NCBI RefSeq assembly: GCF_050278625.1 | Contig: NZ_JBNNTI010000001.1 | Coordinates: 62,001-126,000 of the forward strand | DNA from: Viridibacillus sp050278625 | GTDB lineage: Bacteria; Bacillota; Bacilli; Bacillales_A; Planococcaceae | DNA length: 64,000 nucleotides | Direction: 5' to 3' | Shown here: one piece after another, positions 51,512-61,584 of the stretch | Layout of the letters: the number at the start of each line of letters is the position of its first letter | How positions within the stretch are numbered: the first letter of the stretch is position 1 | Made by a program: the position numbers and the translations under genes | The notes under the pieces: model-generated | The model's database searches: none | What the model was told of the DNA's origin: nothing | The model's input: only the letters and a program-made list of their open reading frames with translations

Positions 51512-52528
51512 TTACTCGAATAACCATGCCATTTCATGTGTTTTCATACGTTGCATTAGTTTTTCGACACCTTCATTTGCATTTTGTTCTTCGAATAACA
51601 CCTCAAATAACGCTGAAGTGATTGGCATTATTACATCGTATTTCTCAGCTAGTTGATGTGCACCTTTTGTAGTACGGACACCTTCAACAACCATGCCCAT
51701 TTGGTCCAGAACTTCCTGCAACGTCATACCTTTACCAAGCATATTCCCTGCACGCCAGTTCCGTGAGTGGACACTTGTACATGTAACAATTAAATCACCC
51801 ATACCAGCAAGTCCTGAGAACGTTAAAGGCTCTGCACCCATTTTCACACCTAAGCGTGACATTTCCGCTAATCCTCGTGTAATAAGCGCTGCTTTTGCAT
51901 TGTCTCCATACCCCAGACCATCAGTTACACCTGCAGCTAAAGCAATAACGTTCTTCAACGCACCGCCCATTTCAACGCCAATAACATCTTGATTTGTATA
52001 AATACGGAAATATTGATTCATAAACAGATCTTGGACCCGCTCGGCCGATGCCAAGTTTTCACATGCTGCAGCAACAGTAGTTGGATGATGCAACACTACT
52101 TCCTCTGCATGGCTTGGACCAGAAAGAACAACAATATCTTCTATGAAGGCTTCATCTATTTCTTCTCTCATAATCTCAGAAATGCGCAGTAATGAATCGG
52201 GTTCGATTCCTTTTGAAACATGAACAAATAAAATTTCACGACCTAAAGTCTTCATCATTTTTTGACAAGTTTCGCGAATACCCTTTGTAGGTACAGCCAT
52301 GACAATCACATCTGCATGTGCAACCGCATCTGCTAATATATGTGTTGCCCTTAATGTAGTTGGTAACTGTACGCTTGGTAAGTACTTTGCATTTGTGTGT
52401 TGCTCATTTATTTCATTAGCTTGCTCTTCACGATGTGACCAAAGTAGACAATCATGACCATTTTCAGCTAATACAATTGCTAGTGCCGTGCCCCATGAGC
52501 CTGCACCTAGAACTGCTACTTTATCCAT
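51512..52528 (-). CDS. gpsA: Glycerol-3-phosphate dehydrogenase [NAD(P)+]
   Basis: 338 aa. Makes sn-glycerol 3-phosphate for phospholipids. Seen: VLGAGSWGTALAIVLAENGH, VHVSKGIEP, SGPSHAEEV, the catalytic lysine in GALKNVIALAAG, and FSGLAGMGDLIVTCTS. ATG 52528 follows GGAGGGATTCAAAC. Order der-gpsA is conserved. Confidence 0.96.
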   Translation of the reverse strand: MDKVAVLGAGSWGTALAIVLAENGHDCLLWSHREEQANEINEQHTNAKYLPSVQLPTTLRATHILADAVAHADVIVMAVPTKGIRETCQKMMKTLGREILFVHVSKGIEPDSLLRISEIMREEIDEAFIEDIVVLSGPSHAEEVVLHHPTTVAAACENLASAERVQDLFMNQYFRIYTNQDVIGVEMGGALKNVIALAAGVTDGLGYGDNAKAALITRGLAEMSRLGVKMGAEPLTFSGLAGMGDLIVTCTSVHSRNWRAGNMLGKGMTLQEVLDQMGMVVEGVRTTKGAHQLAEKYDVIMPITSALFEVLFEEQNANEGVEKLMQRMKTHEMAWLFE

Positions 52529-52557
52529 GTTTGAATCCCTCCATCTAGACATAACCT

Positions 52558-53868
52558 TTATCCTCTGGCACGCGTAATTAAACGAATTGGTGTGCCTTCG
52601 AAATCGAATGTTTCTCGGATACGATTTTCTAAGAAACGCTCATAAGAGAAGTGCATAAGCTCTGGTTCATTTACAAATACAACAAACGTTGGTGGCTTAA
52701 TCGCAACTTGAGTAACGTAGTAAATACGTAATCTGCGGCCTTTATCAGTAGGAGCAGGGTTTCTTGCAACAGCATCTGCGACAACTTCATTTAAGATACT
52801 TGATTGAATACGCATAGAGTGATTTTCATTTGCACTATTTACAACTGGCAATAATGAATGCACACGTTTTTTCGTTTTCGCTGAAACAAATACAATTGGC
52901 GCATAATCAAGGTATTGGAATTGTTCACGAATCACTTTTGTTGTATGATTCATCGTTTTTTCATCTTTTTCAACGGCATCCCATTTATTTACTACGATAA
53001 TGACTGCTTTACCCGCTTCATGAGCGTAACCAGCTATTTTCTTATCTTGTTCTTGGATACCTTCTTCGCCGTTTAAAACGACTAAGACAACGTCTGAGCG
53101 TTCAATAGCTCTTAGTGCACGAAGTACACTATATTTTTCAGTAGTTTCGTACACTTTTCCTTTTTTACGCATACCAGCTGTATCAATAATCACGTATTCT
53201 TGTCCATCAAATTCATAAGGTGAGTCAATTGCATCACGTGTTGTACCAGCTATATCACTAACGATAACACGTTCATCACCTAAAAACGCATTTACTAAAG
53301 ATGATTTACCAACATTCGGACGGCCGATTAAAGAGAACTTAATGACATCGTCACCATATTGCTCTTCATCTTCTTCTGGGAAGTGTTTTGCCACTTCGTC
53401 AAGTAAATCCCCTAAGCCAAGGCCATGTGAACCTGAGATTGGGAATGGTTCGCCAAACCCTAATGAATAGAAATCATACATCATTTCACGCATATCTGGA
53501 TTATCAATTTTATTTACAGCTAAAACAACAGGCTTCTTTGTTTTATATAATATTCTCGCAACGTGTTCATCAGCTAAAGTTACACCTTCACGGCCATTTG
53601 TCATAAGAATAATAACATCCGCTTCGTCCATGGCAATCTCTGCTTGATGACGAATTTGATCTAAGAAAGGCTCTTCACCAATATCAATTCCGCCAGTGTC
53701 AATAATATTAAATTCATGTGTTAACCAATCCGCAGAACTGTATATACGGTCACGTGTTACTCCTGGAATATCTTCCACGATAGATACACGTTCACCTACG
53801 ATTCTGTTAAAAATAGTCGATTTTCCGACATTCGGACGGCCTACGATCGCTACGACCGGTTTCGTCAT
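52558..53868 (-). CDS. der: Double-GTPase ribosome assembly factor Der (EngA)
   Basis: 436 aa. Tandem GTPase needed for 50S maturation. Seen: two P-loops GRPNVGKST (about 9) and GRPNVGKSS (about 182), DTGGI and DTAGM switch II motifs, two NKxD (NKID, NKWD), and a C-terminal KH-like domain with KPPTFVVFVNEPELMHFSYERFLENRIR-type sequence. Confidence 0.97.
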   Translation of the reverse strand: MTKPVVAIVGRPNVGKSTIFNRIVGERVSIVEDIPGVTRDRIYSSADWLTHEFNIIDTGGIDIGEEPFLDQIRHQAEIAMDEADVIILMTNGREGVTLADEHVARILYKTKKPVVLAVNKIDNPDMREMMYDFYSLGFGEPFPISGSHGLGLGDLLDEVAKHFPEEDEEQYGDDVIKFSLIGRPNVGKSSLVNAFLGDERVIVSDIAGTTRDAIDSPYEFDGQEYVIIDTAGMRKKGKVYETTEKYSVLRALRAIERSDVVLVVLNGEEGIQEQDKKIAGYAHEAGKAVIIVVNKWDAVEKDEKTMNHTTKVIREQFQYLDYAPIVFVSAKTKKRVHSLLPVVNSANENHSMRIQSSILNEVVADAVARNPAPTDKGRRLRIYYVTQVAIKPPTFVVFVNEPELMHFSYERFLENRIRETFDFEGTPIRLITRARG

Positions 53869-53911
53869 AATTTATTCATCCTTCCAACTTCTTATAATCC
53901 ATATTATACAA

Positions 53912-53950
53912 CAAAAAAGGCGATGGTACCTTATAAGTTCCCCATCACCA
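53912..53950 (-). terminator. Second hairpin terminator after ypfD
   Basis: GGTGATGG/CCATCGCC stem followed by TTTTTTG on the minus strand, between ypfD and der. Confidence 0.75.
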
Positions 53951-54004
53951 ACAATTCAAGTCATCATATATGTATATATTACAATGATACACTGGGCATT
54001 ACAA

Positions 54005-54040
54005 GAAAAAACAGGCGGATATGAGAAGAACCCGCCTGCT
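54005..54040 (-). terminator. ypfD terminator
   Basis: CAGGCGG/CCGCCTG stem followed by TTTTTTC on the minus strand. Confidence 0.82.
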
Positions 54041-54071
54041 CCATATAGTTATTTGTTGTAATAAACGTTTT

Positions 54072-55214
54072 TTATTCAGAGAATTTTTTTAATTTGTCAC
54101 CAATTACATCTGCAAAAGAGAAGCCTGATGCTTCTTCTGGTAGTTCGTAATCAGTAATTTCTTCCGCTTCAGAATTTTCAAGCAACGCTTTAATGCTCAA
54201 TGATAAGCGGCTTTCGTTTTTATTGACATCAAGCACTTTTACTTCAACCTCTTGCCCTTCTTTTAATGCTTCATGAGGTGTTGTAATGTGTTTATGTGCA
54301 ATTTGAGATATATGCACTAAACCTTCTACACCCGGGAACACTTCAACAAAAGCTCCGAAGTTTACTAATCGTTTAACAGTACCTGTTAATACAGCGCCTT
54401 TTGGTGCCTTCGCTTCGACTTCTTCCCATGGTCCAGGTAAAGTTTCTTTTATAGAAAGTGAAATTCTTTCGTTGTTTTTGTCAACAGACAATACTTTAAC
54501 TGTTACCTTTTGACCTTCTGAAAGAACGTCTGAAACATTTTCCACATGCCCATGAGACACTTGTGAAATATGAACTAAACCATCTACACCGCCAAGGTCG
54601 ATGAATGCACCAAATGAAGCTAGGCGTTGAACAGTTCCTTCTAATACTTCACCTTCATTGATGCCGCCTAACAATCGCTCTTTTTTAGAAGCTTTTTCAT
54701 CTTCTACGATTGCTCGATGAGATAAGATTAAACGGTTTTTCGGTTGATCCATTTCAATAATTTTAAAGGCCATAGTTCTACCTTTGTAATCTTCAAATGA
54801 TTCAACAAAATGATCTTCTACTAGAGATGCCGGTACGAAGCCACGTACACCTAAATCAATTACTAGGCCGCCCTTCACAACATCTTTTACTTCTGATTCG
54901 ATTATTTCACCATTTTCAAACTTGGTTGTTAACACTTTCCATGCATGAATAGCATCAACTCTACGTTTAGAAAGCACATAGTTCTCTTCTTCTACTTTTG
55001 TAATGATTAATTCAAATTCATCGCCGACTGAGACTGCGTCGGAAGCTTTATCAACATGCAAGCTTGATAGCTCACTGATTGGTACGACACCATCAAATGG
55101 TGCACCTTCAATTGATACGGTTACTGCCTTTTCTTCAACTTGAGCAACGATACCTTTGACGATATCTCCCTCACGGAATTCTTGACCTTGATTCAAGTTC
55201 ATTTCTTCAGACAT
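54072..55214 (-). CDS. ypfD: S1-domain RNA-binding protein (ribosomal S1 homologue YpfD)
   Basis: 380 aa with four S1 OB-fold repeats (starting at about 16, 100, 186 and 271; e.g. GTVQRLASFGAFIDLGGVDGLVHISQ and GTVKRLVNFGAFVEVFPGVEGLVHISQ in the last two). Firmicute S1-like protein, shorter than the six-domain proteobacterial S1. ATG 55214 follows GAAGGAGGATTACAT. Confidence 0.93.
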   Translation of the reverse strand: MSEEMNLNQGQEFREGDIVKGIVAQVEEKAVTVSIEGAPFDGVVPISELSSLHVDKASDAVSVGDEFELIITKVEEENYVLSKRRVDAIHAWKVLTTKFENGEIIESEVKDVVKGGLVIDLGVRGFVPASLVEDHFVESFEDYKGRTMAFKIIEMDQPKNRLILSHRAIVEDEKASKKERLLGGINEGEVLEGTVQRLASFGAFIDLGGVDGLVHISQVSHGHVENVSDVLSEGQKVTVKVLSVDKNNERISLSIKETLPGPWEEVEAKAPKGAVLTGTVKRLVNFGAFVEVFPGVEGLVHISQIAHKHITTPHEALKEGQEVEVKVLDVNKNESRLSLSIKALLENSEAEEITDYELPEEASGFSFADVIGDKLKKFSE

Positions 55215-55302
55215 ATGTAATCCTCCTTCACAACGTTCCATCTCTATTTTATTCGAATTCTCTTACAAAAACAAAAATTAACTCTTTTTTATTGGAATTT
55301 TT

Positions 55303-55893
55303 TTAATTTTTCTTATAATGTTCATCAAGTAACTCTTGAATACTCGCCATAATGACCTCTGTTACTTCTTCTGCTTTTGCTCGACGTTCTCTATAAGGTG
55401 CAATGTCAATTGGTTTACCATAGACCACTTTTAAGCGTCTAAATGGCTTGTAAGGTCCAATAATAGCACATGGCATTACATTTGCTTCACCTTTTAATGC
55501 AAAAAAACCTGCACCTGAAAAACCTTTACCAAGAGTACCTGTTTTGTTTCTTGTACCTTCTGGGAAAATACCAACAACTTGACCTTTTTTCAATAATTCA
55601 AGGGCAGTACGTAACGCTTGTCGATCACTTAAACCACGTTTAACTGGAAATGCATGAACACTTGGTAAAATTTTTTTCAAAATAGGTAATTTAAAAAGCT
55701 CTTCCTTAGCCATAAAATTTACCGGTCTAGGAGAAGTAATTCCTACAACGGGTGGATCTAGTGCATCTATATGATTGGAGCATAGTAAAATGCCGCCCTC
55801 TTTCGGGAAATTCTCGAGGCCTATCACTTCCATACGGTAAATCGGTTTTAAAGCGGTAAAGACAACAGATTTAGCAAATTGGTAAAAGTCCAT
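55303..55893 (-). CDS. plsC: 1-acyl-sn-glycerol-3-phosphate acyltransferase
   Basis: 196 aa. Acylates lysophosphatidate in membrane lipid synthesis. Seen: NHxxxxD motif as CSNHIDALDPP, VKRG, and FPEGTRNKTGTLG. ATG 55893 overlaps the cmk stop region; cmk-plsC-ypfD order is conserved in Bacillus. Confidence 0.93.
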   Translation of the reverse strand: MDFYQFAKSVVFTALKPIYRMEVIGLENFPKEGGILLCSNHIDALDPPVVGITSPRPVNFMAKEELFKLPILKKILPSVHAFPVKRGLSDRQALRTALELLKKGQVVGIFPEGTRNKTGTLGKGFSGAGFFALKGEANVMPCAIIGPYKPFRRLKVVYGKPIDIAPYRERRAKAEEVTEVIMASIQELLDEHYKKN

Positions 55894-55894
55894 C

Positions 55895-56569
55895 TTATGC
55901 CATCCTTTCACTCACTAATTTTAAAATAGCATCTGCTGCTTGTTGAATAGATAACTCAGTTGTATCTAAGAAAATGGCGTCTTTTGCTTGTACAAGTGGA
56001 GAAGCTTCTCTTTCACTATCTAATTTATCACGTAGTGCAATTTCTTCTTGTAATTGTGCAATAGTAGAAATAATACCGCGTTGTTTATTATCTTCAAAAC
56101 GACGACGTGCACGTTCCTCAACTGTTGCAGACATATATAATTTTAATTCTGCATCTGTTAATACGGCTGTTCCGATATCACGGCCGTCCATAACAACCCC
56201 ACCTAATTTCGCCATTTCTTGTTGGCGTTGAACCATAATTTCACGCATAGCAGCATGTGCTGCTACTTTAGAAACATTGCTCGTCACTTCATTTGAGCGA
56301 ATTTCTTGAGAAACATCTTGGCCATCTAAAAATACTAGTTGTCCATCTTCTGAAAGTTTTAATGTAATGTCAGTCTTTCCTAATAAATTTGTTACACTTT
56401 CCGCATCTTCTAAATTTATATTTTCTTTCAATGCTTTTAATGTAAGCGCCCGATACATAGCACCTGTGTCAATGTATGTATAGCCGAGAGCCTCTGCTGC
56501 AATTTTAGCAATTGTACTTTTACCTGCTCCAGCAGGGCCGTCAATTGCGATTTGAATATTCTTTTTCAC
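55895..56569 (-). CDS. cmk: Cytidylate kinase
   Basis: 224 aa. Phosphorylates CMP/dCMP. Seen: P-loop IAIDGPAGAGKSTIAK, YIDTGAMYRALTL, and VVMDGRDIGTAV. Start GTG 56569, nine bases from AAGGGG, gives the usual length; the frame extends further without a start signal. Confidence 0.95.
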   Translation of the reverse strand: MKKNIQIAIDGPAGAGKSTIAKIAAEALGYTYIDTGAMYRALTLKALKENINLEDAESVTNLLGKTDITLKLSEDGQLVFLDGQDVSQEIRSNEVTSNVSKVAAHAAMREIMVQRQQEMAKLGGVVMDGRDIGTAVLTDAELKLYMSATVEERARRRFEDNKQRGIISTIAQLQEEIALRDKLDSEREASPLVQAKDAIFLDTTELSIQQAADAILKLVSERMA

Positions 56570-56808
56570 GGTTTCAACCCCTTCTTTCCGTAATATTGTA
56601 TCACAACAGAAATGCTGAGGCGACACGTTTAACTACGAATCATGTAGTGCTTAAATACCAAAGTCTATCTGTAACTTTAAGTACTTAAAATAATCACTGT
56701 CAACACTAAGCTACTTGTATAACTGCTATCTAAATCATTATCAACATATTTTTCCCATATTAATTTTTTCACTTAAAATCCACTACTTCACAATATTCCC
56801 TACTAAAA

Positions 56809-56838
56809 TAAAAAGCCCTCTAAAAATCAGAGGACTCA
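56809..56838 (-). terminator. ypfA terminator
   Basis: CCTCTGATTTTTAGAGG hairpin followed by GCTTTTTA on the minus strand. Confidence 0.75.
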
Positions 56839-56845
56839 TTGGTAA

Positions 56846-57496
56846 TTAAAAAGCAGTTTCCTTTTTTCGAATTAATAGCTGACGTTCAAAACAGAAGCGT
56901 ACTAAATGTTGGCGATCTAGTTCATCTGTGTCGGTAAAGTGCAACGGTGCAATTACACAATCGTCTCTTTCTATAATTCGAGTGACAGACGCTCTTGTTT
57001 GAATATATTTAATATCCTTATTTGAAAAAGGTAAAGCAATCGTCATATCAAATTCATCATTTTCTTTAAACGCCACTTTTTGGTTTAATATAATTGCTAA
57101 ACCCCCGGCGCTAATGTCTTCTGTGACAAATTGATAATATTCATTCTTGAAGTGTATAGCGACATCAACAGGCGTTAAGACGCGAACAAATTCTCTACGT
57201 TGTATTTTATAAATTTCTTCGTCTTTTGGAAAGGATAGCATAACCATCGGAATATTCGCTTTTACCCTTCCAAGTACTTCTGTTTTGAAAGCATGTGCTA
57301 TCTTCTCTTCATCAATAAAAGATGCACGAAATTGACTACCTTTAGATAAGAAGGAAGTCCTATTAGTTGTTATACTTACTGGATAGTCAATATAAATATT
57401 ACCATCCTTTTGTTCCACAACTTTACATTTAAAACGGTCCATAGATTCTGAATTGATGGGTTCTAACGTGATTAATGTACCTATTTTAAGTTCCAT
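56846..57496 (-). CDS. ypfA: PilZ-domain c-di-GMP effector YpfA (YcgR-like)
   Basis: 216 aa. Seen: N-terminal YcgR-like domain (about 1-95), and a PilZ domain (about 97-210) with the c-di-GMP binding arginines in QRREFVRV and the second motif EDISAGGLAI (D/NxSxxG). In B. subtilis YpfA/DgrA slows flagellar motility by binding c-di-GMP. A matching GGDEF-EAL protein is encoded at the other end of the window. Confidence 0.88.
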   Translation of the reverse strand: MELKIGTLITLEPINSESMDRFKCKVVEQKDGNIYIDYPVSITTNRTSFLSKGSQFRASFIDEEKIAHAFKTEVLGRVKANIPMVMLSFPKDEEIYKIQRREFVRVLTPVDVAIHFKNEYYQFVTEDISAGGLAIILNQKVAFKENDEFDMTIALPFSNKDIKYIQTRASVTRIIERDDCVIAPLHFTDTDELDRQHLVRFCFERQLLIRKKETAF

Positions 57497-57592
57497 GTCA
57501 ATCTCCCTTTATGCCACTTTAGTAGTAGTTTAATTATGACAGGGTTTGTTAAAATATGCTAGAGACATTACAAAATGCCCCCAGCACTTAGG

Positions 57593-58879
57593 TTATAATT
57601 TTTCATTCTTGATGATTTCGCCCGTTTCTGTATCTACTAATACACGGAATGTATGTGGAACATTCTTATTGTAATAAACAACTGTCATCTCATAGCACAA
57701 ACGTTCTTCCATTTTGTCGTTTTCACTATAAGATAAAGCTTTTTCTACGATTTCAACATTTTTATCGAAAAACGTTTTCCAATCGATTTTTTTCATTGGT
57801 TGATCTTTCAGTGTTTCCTTTTGAATATACTCCATACCATTAATTCCGATAATTTCACCGTTGTCTTTAGCAATTTTCACTTGTACGCCATCTGCATATA
57901 CTTTCGCTTTATTAGATGGATTAATACGAACATAATTTAAATGCCATGCCATTGTGTTTTCTCTAGAAGCTTCAATTTTCAAATCATCAAAGCCTAGTGC
58001 TTTCATCTGTTTATTCGCCTTGTTAATAAGTTCTTCTTGGCTTAAAGTACTTTTATCAACTGGTCGTTCCGCTAAAAATGATAGTAAGTGTCCTCCTTTT
58101 TTCGTAATATCTGCATAACCCAATCTAATTCCTTCATGGAAAGTGATATGGTAGAAGGGATATGGAGCTGTTTTTTCACTTTCTTCTATACGAATTGTTG
58201 CTTTTTCATATTGAGGAAACATTTCTTTAAAACGTGCTAAAGCTTGTTTCTCTGTAATAACTCGATCTTTTAGTGCAATAAGATCTTTTTTCTTCTGATA
58301 ATCCGATTCACTTGATGTCAATGGAAAATCACTTTCGGCATAAGATTTTACAGTTGCTGATAAATTTGTAAAACTGTTTTTCGTATCCATATTTGATAGT
58401 TGATCTAGCCACTTATTATAATGTTTGTCTTCTTGTAATAAATGAGCTGTTGCTACGTCCCACTCACTTGAAAATGAACTTAAGTTTGAAGCTACATTGG
58501 ATACACTTTTGTTCCAATTAGCTTTTGATTCTTCAGAAGTCATTGTTAATTTTGCTTGATTACCTAGACGCCCTAAATAATTCATCCATTGCGTTGTAAA
58601 TTCACGATCTAGTGGTAAACCTCCAATTGTTTGTCGAATATCTGAAGATATACGCCAAACATCCTGTAATGAGTCATTTAATGCAGTAGGGTCACTAAAA
58701 AGTAAAGATTGTTGTACCGATTTTTGCAACTCATTTAACTGGCTAGAAGCATCTGACATCTGATTTGTATATTGAGCATGCAATAACTGTTTCAAATTTG
58801 TTTTTTCCTTTGAAGATGTGTAACTAAATACCGAAAGAACAATAACCGTATAGACAAGAAAGAATGTTAACTTTTTCAA
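57593..58879 (-). CDS. ypeB: Germination protein YpeB
   Basis: 428 aa. Spore inner-membrane protein that stabilises SleB. Seen: N-terminal membrane anchor (MKKLTFFLVYTVIVLSVFSY), a helical region to about 200, and three PepSY-like repeats to the C-terminus (ending FRVLVDTETGEIIKNEKL). Start TTG 58879 with AGGAGGTG upstream. Directly follows sleB. Confidence 0.93.
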   Translation of the reverse strand: MKKLTFFLVYTVIVLSVFSYTSSKEKTNLKQLLHAQYTNQMSDASSQLNELQKSVQQSLLFSDPTALNDSLQDVWRISSDIRQTIGGLPLDREFTTQWMNYLGRLGNQAKLTMTSEESKANWNKSVSNVASNLSSFSSEWDVATAHLLQEDKHYNKWLDQLSNMDTKNSFTNLSATVKSYAESDFPLTSSESDYQKKKDLIALKDRVITEKQALARFKEMFPQYEKATIRIEESEKTAPYPFYHITFHEGIRLGYADITKKGGHLLSFLAERPVDKSTLSQEELINKANKQMKALGFDDLKIEASRENTMAWHLNYVRINPSNKAKVYADGVQVKIAKDNGEIIGINGMEYIQKETLKDQPMKKIDWKTFFDKNVEIVEKALSYSENDKMEERLCYEMTVVYYNKNVPHTFRVLVDTETGEIIKNEKL

Positions 58880-58890
58880 TCAAGCACCTC

Positions 58891-59673
58891 CTATATGCAA
58901 AAAATATGCTGACCTATTTTTTTAATTTGCTGTCTAGTCCAAATCCATTCACTAGTAGCTGTTGCTGGATTGAAATAATAGAGCGCATTTTCAGTTGGAT
59001 CCCACCCGTTCATTGCATCAATTACTGCTTCCATCGCGCGTTCATTAGGTGTTAGCCAAATCTGACCATCTGCTACCGCAGTAAAAGCCCTAGGTTGGAA
59101 AATAATACCCGATATAGTATTTGGAAATTCCGCACTATCTAATCGATTTAAAATTACAGCTGCTACCGCAACTTGACCTTCGTATGGCTCACCTCTTGCT
59201 TCACCGTAAACCGCATTTGCCATTAATTTTAAATCTTGATCTGAAAATTTAGTTGGTAATTGTGTATTAGATTGTGTACCTGTTCCCTGTTGCACTTGCT
59301 GATCTAGTGGTTTACCACCATAATGTGTAAATCGATTACCTTTATTTAACTGCCCCATAACAAATTCTTTATTATAATTAGAAGCTGCAGTTAATTTTTT
59401 CTTCGTTGTTGCACCAGCGACACCATCAACTTTTAACCCATATTTTTCTTGGAAGGTTCTTAGTGCCCAGTAAGTGCCATAGCCAAATTTGCCATCAATT
59501 TTACCAGTATAGAAACCGATATATTGCAACCTTGCCTGTAATTCAATTACATCATCGCCATTAGCCCCTCTTGCAATCACCTGATTAGAAAATGCTTCTC
59601 CGCGTTGAACATCGTTCATTGCAAAAATAGTGAAAGTCATAAGTATGATGAGAAGTACTTTAAAAAGTCTCAT
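58891..59673 (-). CDS. sleB: Spore cortex-lytic enzyme SleB
   Basis: 260 aa. Lytic transglycosylase that degrades muramic-lactam cortex at germination. Seen: signal peptide (MRLFKVLLIILMTFTIFA), peptidoglycan-binding domain (about 33-95, DVIELQARLQYIGFYTGKIDG), and catalytic domain (about 140-260) with the conserved Glu in VYGEARGEPYEGQVAVAAVILNRL. Expected to be made in the forespore with YpeB. Confidence 0.96.
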   Translation of the reverse strand: MRLFKVLLIILMTFTIFAMNDVQRGEAFSNQVIARGANGDDVIELQARLQYIGFYTGKIDGKFGYGTYWALRTFQEKYGLKVDGVAGATTKKKLTAASNYNKEFVMGQLNKGNRFTHYGGKPLDQQVQQGTGTQSNTQLPTKFSDQDLKLMANAVYGEARGEPYEGQVAVAAVILNRLDSAEFPNTISGIIFQPRAFTAVADGQIWLTPNERAMEAVIDAMNGWDPTENALYYFNPATATSEWIWTRQQIKKIGQHIFCI

Positions 59674-59730
59674 TGATTGTGAGCCTCCTTTTTCGTAGAA
59701 TGTCTCAAACTAGATTTTTTATACTAAATC

Positions 59731-59770
59731 AAAAAAAAAACGCCAAGAGAAACGGAAATTTTCTCTCGGC
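59731..59770 (-). terminator. prsW terminator
   Basis: GCCGAGAGA/TCTCTTGGC stem followed by a ten-T run on the minus strand, between prsW and sleB. Confidence 0.88.
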
Positions 59771-59772
59771 AT

Positions 59773-60447
59773 TTATATTTTTTTCTGAGCATATAGATGT
59801 TGAATTAAGTGGTTGTGTGCGAGTTTTACTTTTCTTAGTCCAAACCACCATAAAAATAACATGAATGGAATCATTAAATAAGACCAATGATCTTGTAAAA
59901 AGAAGATTAAATTATAAGTATTGTGAAGTAAAATTGGCGCAAATAACGCAACAATTATGTATTCGTTCACATTTTCTTTCTTAGAAAATTTCGATTTCCC
60001 TAAATAAAATCCCATGACGACACCAAATAATGCATGGCTGGAAACTGGCATTAACGCTCGTAAAAATGCAGTGTTTACACCGTAAGAAAGTAAGTATAAA
60101 ATATTTTCTACTGTCGCAAAACCTAAAGAAATCGCGACACCATATAAAACCCCATCATATGGATCATCAAACTCTACATGATGGTATATGGCAATCATTA
60201 ATATTAACCATTTAAAAAACTCTTCAACGACACCTGTAAAGACCACATCTTGCAAAATCTTATTAGAAAAAATTTGTTCTTCTTGAAAAACATATTGTAA
60301 GAAAAGAATAGGAAACGTTAATATTGCACCATATATAAATGTATGGAACAATGTTCTCCTAGGCTCCGTAGCCATTTGATTGCGTAAGTAAAAAAAACTG
60401 AACAGTGCGAGGCCAGGAGCAATCGCCACTGTTAATAGTATAAACAT
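59773..60447 (-). CDS. prsW: Membrane protease PrsW (site-1 anti-sigma protease family)
   Basis: 224 aa. Several membrane segments and the family motifs EEFFKW (EExxxW), and conserved His in SSHALFGVVMGF. In B. subtilis PrsW starts cleavage of anti-sigma-W factor RsiW. ATG 60447 with AAGGAGCAACTT gives the usual size; the long open frame to 60783 is an artefact antisense to ansA. Context sleB-ypeB-prsW-ypdA matches B. subtilis. Confidence 0.9.
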   Translation of the reverse strand: MFILLTVAIAPGLALFSFFYLRNQMATEPRRTLFHTFIYGAILTFPILFLQYVFQEEQIFSNKILQDVVFTGVVEEFFKWLILMIAIYHHVEFDDPYDGVLYGVAISLGFATVENILYLLSYGVNTAFLRALMPVSSHALFGVVMGFYLGKSKFSKKENVNEYIIVALFAPILLHNTYNLIFFLQDHWSYLMIPFMLFLWWFGLRKVKLAHNHLIQHLYAQKKI

Positions 60448-60526
60448 GAAGTTGCTCCTTTCAATCGTTGTCTTTTTATTATACCATTCATAAGAAATAG
60501 CTAAAGTAATCCAAGGAGGAATTGTC

Positions 60527-61495
60527 ATGAAAAAAACAATTTTATTAATACATACAGGTGGAACGATATCCATGCATGTAAATGAGGAGTCAGGTGCTGT
60601 CGTTCCAAAAGAAACTAATCCATTAATTACTGAAAGTAAAAAACTAGCCCAGTATGCTGATATTATAGAGTTAGATGCCTTTAATCTACCTTCTCCGCAT
60701 ATGACACCTATAGAAATGCTCAAATTGAGAAATTTCATTTTAGAAGCAATCAGTAAACAAGTAATTGACGGCGTTGTCATCACTCATGGTACTGATACTT
60801 TAGAAGAAACAGCGTATTTTCTTGATCTAACGACGAATATGGATATTCCTATTGTCTTAACAGGAGCTATGCGCTCTTCTAATGAATTAGGGGCTGACGG
60901 AGTTTATAATTTAGTCGAAGCAATAAGAGTGGCTATTTCCGAAGAGGCAAAAAATAAGGGTGTGCTAGTTGTTATGAACGATGAAATTCATGCCGCAGCA
61001 AATGTCACAAAAACATCCACTTCTAATGTTGGTACTTTCCAAAGTCCGCAGTACGGACCTCTTGGACTAATTACTAAAACTATGATTCATTTTCACCACG
61101 CGCCTTTACACAAACAATATGTAGAGGTTTCTACAATTGAAAAAAAGGTGGCCCTATTTAAAGTATATGCAGGAATGGAAGCTGACCTTTTATTTTCTGC
61201 AATAGATAACGGTTATGATGGCGTTGTGTTAGAAGGACTAGGACAAGGTAACGTTCCTCCTGCTGTTGTAGCGGGCATTCAAGCACTGCTTGAGCATCAA
61301 ATTCCGGTCGTTTTAGTATCACGTTGCTTTAACGGTATTGCACAAGGTGTTTACGGTTATGAAGGTGGCGGTAAAATGCTTGAGGATATGGGTGTGATTT
61401 ACGCCCCTGGGATTAGTGGGCAAAAAGCTCGTTTAAAACTTTTAATCGGCTTAAATCAAGTACATTCTCCAATCGAAGTTGCACATTTCTTTTAA
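60527..61495 (+). CDS. ansA: L-asparaginase, type I (cytoplasmic)
   Basis: 322 aa. Hydrolyses asparagine to aspartate and ammonia. Seen: first catalytic Thr in IHTGGTISM, second in ITHGTDTLEETAYFL, LTGAMRSSNELGADG. No signal peptide. Start follows CCAAGGAGGAATTGTC. Divergent from prsW; not at this position in B. subtilis. Confidence 0.94.
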   Translation: MKKTILLIHTGGTISMHVNEESGAVVPKETNPLITESKKLAQYADIIELDAFNLPSPHMTPIEMLKLRNFILEAISKQVIDGVVITHGTDTLEETAYFLDLTTNMDIPIVLTGAMRSSNELGADGVYNLVEAIRVAISEEAKNKGVLVVMNDEIHAAANVTKTSTSNVGTFQSPQYGPLGLITKTMIHFHHAPLHKQYVEVSTIEKKVALFKVYAGMEADLLFSAIDNGYDGVVLEGLGQGNVPPAVVAGIQALLEHQIPVVLVSRCFNGIAQGVYGYEGGGKMLEDMGVIYAPGISGQKARLKLLIGLNQVHSPIEVAHFF

Positions 61496-61516
61496 TTAAT
61501 TTGTTTTATTAAAGTT

Positions 61517-61565
61517 TACTGTAGACAAACTCAATGAAAGTCGAGTTTATCTACAGTCTTTTTTA
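61517..61565 (+). terminator. ansA terminator
   Basis: CTGTAGACAAACTC/GAGTTTATCTACAG stem (one mismatch) followed by TCTTTTTTATTT. Confidence 0.88.
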
Positions 61566-61584
61566 TTTCAAAATATAGATGAAT

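Noticed and set aside
59773..60783. 336-aa version of PrsW
   Set aside because: The first 112 codons are antisense to ansA; the proper start with ribosome binding site is ATG 60447.
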